Source: JARICQ01 sp964527205
GTDB taxonomy: Bacteria > Bacillota > Clostridia > Tissierellales > Tissierellaceae
Length of the DNA: 9,807 nucleotides
Direction: 5' to 3'
NCBI GenBank assembly: GCA_964527205.1
Contig: CAZGQG010000048.1
Location: forward strand, 1 to 9,807
In this document: positions 1 to 6,171 of the stretch, piece after piece
Numbering within the stretch: the first letter of the stretch is position 1
Layout: every line of letters starts with the position of its first letter
Notes under the pieces: model-generated
Told to the model about the DNA's origin: nothing
Seen by the model: only the letters and a program-made list of their open reading frames with translations
Databases searched by the model: none
Translations under genes and position numbers: made by a program

Positions 1-1
1 A

Positions 2-43
2 AATGAAGTAGGATTCAATAAAATGTCAGCAAGAGGATTCTAA
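2..43 (+). CDS. 3' end of upstream gene, probably glycine reductase component B subunit GrdE (partial)
   Basis: An open frame enters from the left edge and ends at a TAA at 41-43. It encodes the 13-residue tail NEVGFNKMSARGF. Only the C-terminus is visible, so the sequence itself does not identify the protein. In known glycine reductase operons grdE (the pyruvoyl-containing proprotein that pairs with GrdB) lies directly upstream of grdA, so GrdE is the best guess from context. No terminator hairpin separates it from grdA, and the 67-nt gap is A-rich, so cotranscription is likely. The frame could instead belong to another grd or thioredoxin-system gene. Confidence 0.45.
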   Translation, partial: NEVGFNKMSARGF

Positions 44-110
44 GAAAAACCTTATAAAATGTTAACAAAAAATAAAATATAAAAATAAAAATAGGAAAGG
101 AAGTGGCTTA

Positions 111-584
111 ATGTCAATTTTAACTAAAGATACTAAAGTAATAATAATTGGCGATAGAGATGGTATTCCAGGGCAAGCTGTGGAAGAATGCATCAAGACA
201 ACAGACGCAGAAGTTGTTTTCTCAACTACTGAGTGTTTTGTCTGAACGGCTGCAGGCGCAATGGACTTAGAGAATCAAAGGAGAGTTAAAGATCTAACTG
301 AAAAATACGGAGCAGAAAACATGCTTGTATTAATCGGTGGAGGAGAAGCTGAGTCAGCAGGTTTAGCAGCTGAAACAGTAACTGCAGGAGATCCAACTTT
401 CGCAGGTCCATTAGCAGGAGTCCAGTTAGGACTAAAAGTTTATCATCCAGTAGAGCAAGAATTCAAAGATGCAGTAGATCCAGATGTTTATGACGATCAA
501 ATCGGCATGATGGAAATGGTTCTTGACGTTGATGAAATTGTTGCAGAAGTTAAAGCAATGAGAGAAGAACACGGAAAATACTAA
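111..584 (+). CDS. grdA: Glycine/sarcosine/betaine reductase complex selenoprotein A (GrdA)
   Basis: GrdA is the small selenoprotein shared by the glycine, sarcosine and betaine reductases. Its selenol accepts a carboxymethyl group from component B, and the group is then passed to component C as a thioester while GrdA is oxidised and re-reduced by thioredoxin. Translation from the ATG at 111 gives 157 residues if the TGA at 243-245 is read as selenocysteine, which matches the usual family length. The redox motif is Cys42-Phe-Val-Sec45, followed by TAAGAMDLENQ, a hallmark of GrdA. The start follows a purine-rich AAAGGAAG at 96-103. Conventional ORF calling would start only at Met51 (261) and lose the catalytic N-terminus. 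It stands just upstream of grdB with a 45-nt gap. Identification is secure. Confidence 0.97.
243..245 (+). other. Selenocysteine codon (in-frame TGA) of grdA
   Basis: The TGA lies in frame between the ATG at 111 and the TAA at 582-584. Protein similarity to GrdA continues on both sides (ECFV before, TAAGAMDLENQ after). It encodes Sec45 within a CxxU motif. Readthrough requires SelB, tRNA-Sec and SelA, none of which is encoded in this window. Confidence 0.96.
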
Positions 585-613
585 TAGAAAATAGATCCCA
601 ATAGGAAATACAT

Positions 614-624
614 GAGAGGAGGGG
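614..624 (+). promoter_or_regulatory. Ribosome binding site that fixes the grdB start
   Basis: The sequence GAGAGGAGGGG ends five bases before the ATG at 630. It overlaps an upstream in-frame ATG at 612, which has no Shine-Dalgarno sequence of its own at a normal distance. The start at 630 gives MGKIRVVHYINQFF, the N-terminus expected of GrdB. Confidence 0.85.
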
Positions 625-629
625 AACAT

Positions 630-1943
630 ATGGGGAAAATTAGAGTAGTACATTATATCAACCAATTCTTTGCTGGTATAGGTGGAGAAGAGAAGGCTGA
701 TCATAGACCAGAAGTAAGAGAAGATGTACTTGGACCTGGTTTAGCGCTACAAGCAGGATTTGGGGATGAAGCTGAAATAGTAGCTACAGTTATCTGTGGA
801 GACAGTTATTTCGGAGAAAACCTTGAAGAAGCTAAAGCAGAAGTACTAGAAATGGTTAAAAAGTATGACCCAGACCTATTTATTGCTGGGCCAGCATTTA
901 ACGCAGGTAGATATGGAGTAGCAGCTGGTAGTATTACAGAAGCTGTTCAAGATGAATTAGGAATCCCTGCTATAACTGGAATGTATGAAGAAAATCCAGG
1001 AGCTGATATGTTTAAGAAGTCAGTATATATAGTTGAGACTAAAAATTCTGCTGCAGGAATGAGAGATGCAGTTAAGAAGATGGTTCCACTGGCGTTAAAA
1101 TTGGTTAAAGGTGAAGAAATAGGTTCTCCAGAAGAAGAAGGATATCACCCAAGAGGAATCAGAAAGAATTACTTCACAGAAAAGAGAGGTTCTGAAAGAG
1201 CAGTTGATATGCTTTTAAAGAAACTTAAGGGTGAAGAATTTGAAACTGAATTCCCAATGCCTAACTTTGATAGGGTAGATGCAAATCCACCTATTAAAGA
1301 TATATCTAAAGCTACTATAGCAATTGTTACATCCGGTGGTATTGTTCCACATGGTAACCCAGATCACATCGAATCATCATCAGCACAAAGATATGGTAAG
1401 TATGACATTGAAGGTGTAGATGATTTAGTAGAAGGTGAATGGGAAACAGCACATGGTGGACATGACCCTGTATATGCTAACTTAGATGCAGATAGAGTAA
1501 TCCCAGTAGACGTTTTACGCGATATGGAAAAAGAGGGTAAAATTGGAAAACTACACAGATACTTCTATTCAACAGTTGGTAATGGTACTTCAGTTGCTAG
1601 CTCAAAGGAATTTGCTGAAGAGTTTAGTGCAGAAATGAAAGCAGACGGAGTAGATGCAGTTATCTTAACCTCTACTTGAGGTACCTGTACACGTTGCGGT
1701 GCAACCATGGTTAAGGAAGTTGAAAGAGTTGGAATACCTGTAGTTCACATGTGTACAGTAGTTCCAATATCATTAACTGTAGGAGCTAACAGAATAGTTC
1801 CAGCAGTAGCTATACCTCATCCACTTGGAAATCCAAATTTAGAAATGGATGAAGAAAAAGCTTTAAGAAGAAGATTAGTTGAAAAAGCTCTAGAAGCTTT
1901 AACAACTGATGTAGATGGACAAACAGTATTTGAAGTAAAATAA
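630..1943 (+). CDS. grdB: Glycine reductase component B, selenoprotein subunit (GrdB)
   Basis: GrdB is the substrate-specific selenoprotein of component B. With the two pyruvoyl-containing GrdE products it binds glycine as a Schiff base, and its selenium helps transfer the carboxymethyl group to GrdA. Read through the TGA at 1677-1679, the frame from 630 gives 437 residues, the normal family size. Sec350 lies in the motif U-G-T-C353-T-R-C356, a UxxCxxC redox site followed by GATMVKEVER. Upstream motifs include HYINQFFAGIGGEEKAD at the N-terminus and TSGGIVPHGNPDHIESSS in the middle. Paralogues for sarcosine (GrdF) and betaine (GrdH) have the same layout. Assignment to glycine rests on the grdA-grdB-grdC-grdD order and overall resemblance. 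Conventional ORF calling would split the gene into 612-1679 and 1707-1943. Confidence 0.94.
1677..1679 (+). other. Selenocysteine codon (in-frame TGA) of grdB
   Basis: The TGA is in frame and is preceded by AVILTST and followed by GTCTRCGATM. The GrdB frame then continues to the TAA at 1941-1943. It encodes Sec350 in the UxxCxxC motif, the position expected for the family. Confidence 0.96.
1693..1705 (+). promoter_or_regulatory. Candidate bacterial SECIS hairpin in grdB
   Basis: GTTGC (1693-1697) pairs perfectly with GCAAC (1701-1705) around a GGT loop (1698-1700). The loop begins 19 nt after the TGA. From memory, the SelB-binding hairpin of Escherichia coli fdhF has a GGU-containing apical loop at about the same distance. 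The stem uses CGT for Arg355, while almost all arginines in grdB use AGA, which fits selection on the RNA. The stem is short, and the bulged U known from E. coli is not obvious. The role is inferred. Confidence 0.5.
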
Positions 1944-1958
1944 GAATTAATTATATAT

Positions 1959-1990
1959 ATAAAGGGATGATTTAATTATCATCCCTTTAT
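1959..1990 (+). other. Perfect 13-bp hairpin without U-tract between grdB and grdC
   Basis: ATAAAGGGATGAT (1959-1971) is the exact reverse complement of ATCATCCCTTTAT (1978-1990), with a TTAATT loop. It lies 15 nt after the grdB stop. It is followed by A-rich sequence (AAAACAAAAAA) rather than T residues, so it does not look like a standard intrinsic terminator in the + direction. It could protect the grdAB mRNA 3' end, mark a processing site, or cause partial termination that lowers grdCD expression. Confidence 0.7.
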
Positions 1991-2021
1991 AAAACAAAAA
2001 AGTCAAAAAGTTAAATGGAAA

Positions 2022-2030
2022 TGTTATATA
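2022..2030 (+). promoter_or_regulatory. Weak possible extended -10 element before grdC
   Basis: TGTTATATA at 2022-2030 resembles an extended -10 element (TGn followed by a TATAAT-like hexamer with four of six matches). No convincing -35 box lies 16 to 18 nt upstream (GTCAAA at best). If used, transcription would begin near 2037, just before the grdC ribosome binding site. In AT-rich DNA such matches arise by chance. Confidence 0.2.
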
Positions 2031-2057
2031 CATGCCCAAATTTATGGAGGTGGAAGT

Positions 2058-3596
2058 ATGAATTATTCAGTAGTAAAAGGTTCCAGTTATATATTAGTAC
2101 ATGCACCAGATATGATACTAAATAACGGAACTACTCAGACAACAGAAAGACATTTAAATCCAGAATCAGAATATTTAAAGACTCTTCCAAAGCATATACG
2201 TACTTTTGAGGAAGCAGTTAATTACATGCCAAATCAGGTATATATTGGAAATAGAAAGCCAGAAGATCTTAAAACTATAGAGCAACCATGGTTTGATAAA
2301 GGATCAGAAGGAGCTACAAGAGATGGTAAATTTGGAGAGATGATGCCACAAGATGAATTCATAGGCCTAATTAAGATCTGTGACGTTTTTGATCTTGTAT
2401 TATTATCAAAGGAATTTACTAGTGAAGTAAAGGCAAAATTAGAAGAGCATCCACTAATGACTGAAGATCATATTGCTAGACTTAAAGAAGGAAGCGACCT
2501 AGCAGATATTGAAAAAATAGTTAATGAATTAGATGGAGAAGGTCTATATGTAGGAGACAAGTTAGTAGGAAGCGTTAAGAGAGCTCATGAAGTTGACGTT
2601 AACTTAAATGCACATGTAATCCTAGAAAACCTTGTATCAAAGGCTTCAGGAGTATTGGCAGCTATGAACCTAATAGCTAAAAATGATATTGATCCTGATT
2701 CAGTAGACTATGTAATTGAATGTTCAGAAGAAGCTTGTGGAGACATGAACCAAAGAGGTGGAGGAAACTTTGCTAAGGCAATTGCTGAGACAGCTGGCTT
2801 AAACAAGGCTACAGGTTCAGACGTTAGAGGATTCTGTGCGGCTCCATCACATGCTATGGTTACAGCAGCTTCATTAGTTCAATCAGGTACTTTCAAGAAT
2901 GTAATGATAGTTGCAGGTGGATCTACAGCTAAATTAGGTATGAATGGTAAGGACCATGTTAAAAAAGATATGCCTATTTTAGAAGATGTTGTTGCAGGAT
3001 TTGCTGTATTAATAAGTGAAAACGATGGTGTTAATCCAGTTCTAAGAAACGACCTAGTAGGAAGACACACTGTAGGAACAGGATCATCACCACAAGCAGT
3101 AATTACTTCATTGGTGACAGAACCTCTAGATAGAGGAAACTTAAAGATTACAGATATAGATAAGTATTCTGTAGAAATGCAGAACCCTGATGTTACTAAA
3201 CCAGCAGGAGCAGGAGACGTTCCAACAGCAAACTATAAGATGATTGCTGCATTAGGAGTTAAGCGTGGAGATATAGAAAGAACAGAGCTTAATGACTTTA
3301 TCGTAGAACACGGTATGGAAGGTTGGGCACCAACTCAAGGACATATTCCTTCAGGAGTACCTTATGTTGGATTTGCTAGAGAAGCAATGTTAGAAGGAGA
3401 AATACAAAGAGCAATGTTCGTAGGAAAGGGAAGTTTATTCTTAGGTAGAATGACTAACTTATTCGACGGTATATCAATTGTAATGGAAAAGAATTCAGGA
3501 GAATTAGATGATGGAAAAGCTATCTCAAAGGACGAAGTAAGAGGATTAGTTGCTGAAGCTATGAGAGATTTTGCATCTCATTTACTTGAAGAATAG
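2058..3596 (+). CDS. grdC: Glycine reductase component C, large subunit (GrdC)
   Basis: GrdC is the large subunit of component C (acetyl-phosphate-forming), shared by the glycine, sarcosine and betaine reductases. It is related to FabH-type condensing enzymes and takes part in converting the Se-carboxymethyl group of GrdA to a protein-bound acetyl thioester. The 512-residue product opens with MNYSVVKGSSYILVHAPDM and has the expected family length. The central part holds ECSEEACGDMNQRGGGNFAK (Cys222, Cys227) and VRGFCAAPSHA. Cys260 in the latter is a plausible condensing-enzyme-type nucleophile by analogy. The ATG at 2058 is preceded by GGAGGTGG at 2046-2053. It follows grdB after a 114-nt gap with a hairpin, and grdD begins 11 nt after its stop, so grdC and grdD are translated from one mRNA. 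Confidence 0.96.
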   Translation: MNYSVVKGSSYILVHAPDMILNNGTTQTTERHLNPESEYLKTLPKHIRTFEEAVNYMPNQVYIGNRKPEDLKTIEQPWFDKGSEGATRDGKFGEMMPQDEFIGLIKICDVFDLVLLSKEFTSEVKAKLEEHPLMTEDHIARLKEGSDLADIEKIVNELDGEGLYVGDKLVGSVKRAHEVDVNLNAHVILENLVSKASGVLAAMNLIAKNDIDPDSVDYVIECSEEACGDMNQRGGGNFAKAIAETAGLNKATGSDVRGFCAAPSHAMVTAASLVQSGTFKNVMIVAGGSTAKLGMNGKDHVKKDMPILEDVVAGFAVLISENDGVNPVLRNDLVGRHTVGTGSSPQAVITSLVTEPLDRGNLKITDIDKYSVEMQNPDVTKPAGAGDVPTANYKMIAALGVKRGDIERTELNDFIVEHGMEGWAPTQGHIPSGVPYVGFAREAMLEGEIQRAMFVGKGSLFLGRMTNLFDGISIVMEKNSGELDDGKAISKDEVRGLVAEAMRDFASHLLEE

Positions 3597-3606
3597 AGGT
3601 GATTAA

Positions 3607-4791
3607 ATGTCAGACAATAATGTTAAAAATATAATAGGTAAAGTATTTAATGATATTGCCAATGGTATGGAAACTGGTCAGTTCGCTGATAGAACAAGAG
3701 TAGCTGTTACTGTAGCTGGTAGTGAGCTTGGTGTTGACAATATAGTTAAGGGTGCGGAAATGGCACAAAATAGAGATTCTAGTATTGAAGTTGTCCTAAT
3801 AGGTCCTAAGGTGGACTCAGATCTAACTCAATATAATGTTGAGGGAGAAGATGCACAACACAAAAAGATGGAAGAACTATTAGATAGCGGAGAAGTAGAT
3901 GCTTGTGTAACCATGCACTACAATTTCCCAATAGGTGTATCAACAGTTGGTAGGGTTGTTACTCCAGGCCAAGGAAAGGAAATGTTCCTAGCTACAACTA
4001 CAGGAACTTCTTCTCCACATAGGGTTGAAGCAATGGTAATAAATGGTATTAATGGTATCATAGCTGCAAAGGCTATGGGAGTTGAAAATCCAAGTCTTGG
4101 AATTTTAAATGTTGATGGTGCTAGACAAGTAGAAAAGGCATTTAAAGATCTAAACAGTAATGGTTATAAGATCAACTTTGCAGAATCTGGAAGATCAGAT
4201 GGTGGATCTGTAATGAGAGGAAATGACTTATTAACAGGCCAACCAGATGTAATGATAAATGATACCCTTACAGGAAATATTCTAATGAAGATGTTCTCCT
4301 CCTATACAACAGGTGGAAGTTATGAATCACAGGGATATGGATATGGACCTGGTATAGGTGAAGGATATGATAGAACAGTTCTTATTCTATCAAGAGCTTC
4401 TGGAGTACCTGTAGTATCAAATGCACTTCTTTATGCTGCTTCTCTTGTTAGAGGAAATGTATCTGATTTAGTTAAGGCAGAGTTTGATAAAGCTAACAAG
4501 GCTGGACTAAAAGATATATTAAATGAACTAACAAAAGAAACAAAAAAAGCAGGAAGTGAAGAAGAAGAGGTAGAAGCACCACCAAAAGAGATAGTAACTG
4601 GTACTATTGATGGTATAGATATAATGGAACTTGAAGATGCTGTTCAAGTACTATGGAGAGAAAAGATCTATGCAGAATCAGGTATGGGATGTACTGGTCC
4701 AATAGTAATGGTAAATGAAGACAGGCTGTCTGAGGCTATGAAAGTATTATGTAGTGCAGGATATGATGTAGGAGAAGCTGAAGACTGTTAA
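3607..4791 (+). CDS. grdD: Glycine reductase component C, small subunit (GrdD)
   Basis: GrdD completes component C and releases acetyl phosphate by phosphorolysis of an acetyl thioester. The bulk of the family resembles the phosphate acyltransferase PlsX. The 394-residue frame starts at the ATG at 3607, behind AGAGGTGAT, which adjoins the grdC stop. A charged linker (SEEEEVEAPP, residues 317-326) separates the PlsX-like body from a C-terminal segment with ESGMGCTGPIVMV. Cys362 there appears to match the acetylated active-site Cys359 reported for the Eubacterium acidaminophilum GrdD. Other cysteines are Cys100, Cys382 and the very last residue, Cys394. A terminator-like hairpin follows 12 nt after the stop, so this is the last gene of the operon. 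Confidence 0.96.
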   Translation: MSDNNVKNIIGKVFNDIANGMETGQFADRTRVAVTVAGSELGVDNIVKGAEMAQNRDSSIEVVLIGPKVDSDLTQYNVEGEDAQHKKMEELLDSGEVDACVTMHYNFPIGVSTVGRVVTPGQGKEMFLATTTGTSSPHRVEAMVINGINGIIAAKAMGVENPSLGILNVDGARQVEKAFKDLNSNGYKINFAESGRSDGGSVMRGNDLLTGQPDVMINDTLTGNILMKMFSSYTTGGSYESQGYGYGPGIGEGYDRTVLILSRASGVPVVSNALLYAASLVRGNVSDLVKAEFDKANKAGLKDILNELTKETKKAGSEEEEVEAPPKEIVTGTIDGIDIMELEDAVQVLWREKIYAESGMGCTGPIVMVNEDRLSEAMKVLCSAGYDVGEAEDC

Positions 4792-4803
4792 TTAAAGATA
4801 TAG

Positions 4804-4832
4804 TAAAAGCTCCAAGTTTCTTGGAGCTTTTA
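4804..4832 (+). terminator. Intrinsic terminator of the grd operon
   Basis: TAAAAGCTCCAA (4804-4815) pairs exactly with TTGGAGCTTTTA (4821-4832) around GTTTC, giving a 12-bp stem whose 3' arm ends in a four-T run. The A-run on the 5' side makes it symmetrical, so it could act in both directions. It sits 12 nt after the grdD stop and before the next promoter. The T-tract is short, so some readthrough is possible. Confidence 0.8.
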
Positions 4833-4887
4833 ACTTGTATAGTTTTAACAAGAAGGCCATAAAATCATATCTTAATCTAGAAAAAAC

Positions 4888-4916
4888 TTGTTATTTTGCT
4901 TTTTAAAGGGTATAAT
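4888..4916 (+). promoter_or_regulatory. Sigma-A-type promoter of the transporter operon
   Basis: A -35 box TTGTTA (4888-4893) and a perfect -10 box TATAAT (4911-4916) are separated by 17 nt, the optimal spacing. Transcription should start near 4923, giving a leader of about 44 nt before the TTG start at 4967. The leader holds the ribosome binding site but no room for a purine or other riboswitch. Confidence 0.8.
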
Positions 4917-4951
4917 TAATACGAGTGGTTAGGAATTCAGTTTTTAAATTT

Positions 4952-4960
4952 AAGGAGGAG
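4952..4960 (+). promoter_or_regulatory. Ribosome binding site for the TTG start of the lipoprotein gene
   Basis: AAGGAGGAG lies six bases before the TTG at 4967-4969. No in-frame ATG stands at a proper distance. Initiation here yields a complete lipoprotein signal peptide (KRKLLIF..LTAC), which confirms the start. Confidence 0.9.
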
Positions 4961-4966
4961 TTATAA

Positions 4967-6091
4967 TTGAAAAGAAAGTTATTAATATTTTCAATGGTTA
5001 TGGTATTAGTTCTATCATTGACCCTTACAGCATGTACTACTGGAGATGACGATGAAGTAGTAGATGATAATGATGTAGTTGTGGATGAGGACAATGATAC
5101 TGATACAGATACTGATGAAGACACTGATACAGAAGATGTAGACTTATCAGTAGCTATGGTTACAGACGAAGGTGGAGTAAATGACCAGTCATTTAACCAA
5201 TCAGCTTGGGAAGGTTTACAACAGGCAGAAGATGAATTTGGTGTAGTAGTTTCTTATCAAGAATCACAACAAGAAGCAGACTATGTTCCAAACTTCGAAG
5301 ACCTAATAGACAGTGATATTGACTTAATATGGGGAATTGGATACAAATTAGCAGATGCAGGAATGGCAGCAGCAGAATCAAATCCAGATAAAAAATTTGG
5401 TATAATTGACCACTCTTATGGAGATGACACTCCAGAAAACATGATTGGAGTAGTATTTAAGCAAGAACAACCATCATTCTTAGTTGGTTATATTGCAGGT
5501 AAGATGACTGAAACTGACAAGGTAGGATTTGTTGGTGGAATCGAAGGAGACGTAATCTGGGGATTTGACTATGGTTACCAAGCAGGAGTTAAATATGCAG
5601 CAAATGAGCTTGGAAAAGACATAGAAGTTCTTTCACAGTATGCAGATTCTTTCGGAGACGCAGCTAAAGGAAAGTCTATTGCTACAAACATGTACCAACA
5701 AGGTATGGACATAGTATTCCATGCTGCAGGTGGAGTAGGGGACGGAGTTATAGAAGCAGCTAAAGAACAAGACAAATGGGTAATAGGTGTGGATAGGGAT
5801 CAAAACTATATGGCACCAGATCATGTTCTTACATCAGCAATGAAACGTGTAGATGTTGCGGTATATAACGTAGTAAAAGCATTAAAAGAAGGTAACTTTG
5901 CTGGTGGTACAACAGTTGTTTATGGTTTAGCAGATGGTGGAGCTGTAGATATAGCACCTACATCAGATAAAAACGTACCAGCTGATCTACTGGAAGAAGT
6001 AGAAACCCTAAAGCAAATGATTATTGATGGAGAAATAGAAGTGCCATTTAACGAAGCAACTTTTGAAGAATGGGTAGAAAACTTAGAATAA
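4967..6091 (+). CDS. BMP/PnrA-family substrate-binding lipoprotein of an ABC transporter
   Basis: This is the extracellular, membrane-anchored binding protein of the adjacent ABC importer. Known members of the BMP family (PnrA, BmpA, NupN) bind purine or other nucleosides. The 374-residue precursor has a basic N-terminus, a hydrophobic segment (5-22) and the lipobox LTAC with lipidated Cys23. Residues 27-59 form an extremely acidic Asp/Glu/Thr linker with a hexanucleotide-like DNA repeat. The binding domain starts near residue 61 with VAMVTDEGGVNDQSFNQSAW, the characteristic family motif. Later family-like segments are DVIWGFDYGYQAGVKYAA, FHAAGGVGDGVIEAAKEQ and VIGVDRDQ. Translation starts at TTG, with a strong promoter upstream. 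The exact ligand cannot be told from sequence, and some BMP proteins have other roles. Confidence 0.92.
   Translation: MKRKLLIFSMVMVLVLSLTLTACTTGDDDEVVDDNDVVVDEDNDTDTDTDEDTDTEDVDLSVAMVTDEGGVNDQSFNQSAWEGLQQAEDEFGVVVSYQESQQEADYVPNFEDLIDSDIDLIWGIGYKLADAGMAAAESNPDKKFGIIDHSYGDDTPENMIGVVFKQEQPSFLVGYIAGKMTETDKVGFVGGIEGDVIWGFDYGYQAGVKYAANELGKDIEVLSQYADSFGDAAKGKSIATNMYQQGMDIVFHAAGGVGDGVIEAAKEQDKWVIGVDRDQNYMAPDHVLTSAMKRVDVAVYNVVKALKEGNFAGGTTVVYGLADGGAVDIAPTSDKNVPADLLEEVETLKQMIIDGEIEVPFNEATFEEWVENLE
5095..5130 (+). repeat. Imperfect hexanucleotide repeat encoding the Asp-Thr linker
   Basis: Six consecutive six-base units follow the patterns TGATAC and AGATAC with two diverged copies (TGATGA, AGACAC). 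They encode alternating Asp and Thr within the lipoprotein linker. The tandem form suggests growth by replication slippage. Because each unit is six bases, a change in copy number would keep the frame. Confidence 0.75.
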
Positions 6092-6114
6092 AATATTTAG
6101 AATAAAATAATGTT

Positions 6115-6149
6115 TTTAAGCAGCTCAGAAGTTTTCTGAGCTGCTTAAA
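6115..6149 (+). other. Perfect 16-bp hairpin between lipoprotein and ATPase genes
   Basis: TTTAAGCAGCTCAGAA (6115-6130) is the exact reverse complement of 6134-6149, with a three-base GTT loop. It lies 23 nt after the lipoprotein stop and ends seven bases before the ATPase Shine-Dalgarno sequence. No T-tract follows (TCTAAATAGG), so full termination is unlikely. Such hairpins after a binding-protein gene often stabilise the upstream mRNA or cause partial termination, giving more binding protein than ATPase. That role is inferred here. Confidence 0.75.
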
Positions 6150-6156
6150 TCTAAAT

Positions 6157-6163
6157 AGGAGGG
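6157..6163 (+). promoter_or_regulatory. Ribosome binding site for the GTG start of the ATPase gene
   Basis: AGGAGGG lies eight bases before the GTG at 6172. The first in-frame ATG (6193) is 29 bases away and has no closer Shine-Dalgarno sequence, so GTG at 6172 is the better start. Confidence 0.8.
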
Positions 6164-6171
6164 CAATAATA

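Noticed and set aside
261..584. A short GrdA starting at 261
   Set aside because: It lacks the redox centre and has no ribosome binding site. The full gene starts at 111 and reads through the TGA.
612..629. Earlier in-frame ATG for grdB at 612, adding six residues (MRGGEH)
   Set aside because: The added codons are themselves the Shine-Dalgarno sequence for the ATG at 630, and GrdB proteins begin at MGKIRVVHY.
1707..1943. A separate 78-residue gene after the grdB TGA
   Set aside because: It is the C-terminal end of GrdB, continuous in frame through the selenocysteine codon. No ribosome binding site precedes it.
1677..1943. grdB as a pseudogene interrupted by a stop
   Set aside because: The stop is TGA at the exact expected selenocysteine position, with intact family sequence on both sides.
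2879..3070. Minus-strand frames inside grdC and several other genes (432-704, 5193-5381, 5575-5824, 6048-6254, 7238-7429, 7786-8043)
   Set aside because: All lie opposite strongly supported genes, resemble no known protein and lack start signals.
4917..4966. A purine or guanine riboswitch in the transporter leader
   Set aside because: The predicted leader is about 44 nt, too short for a purine aptamer, and no conserved core is seen.
4903..5124. Minus-strand 73-residue serine-rich frame
   Set aside because: It is the antisense of the Asp-Thr repeat linker and the promoter region, with no ribosome binding site or recognisable domain.
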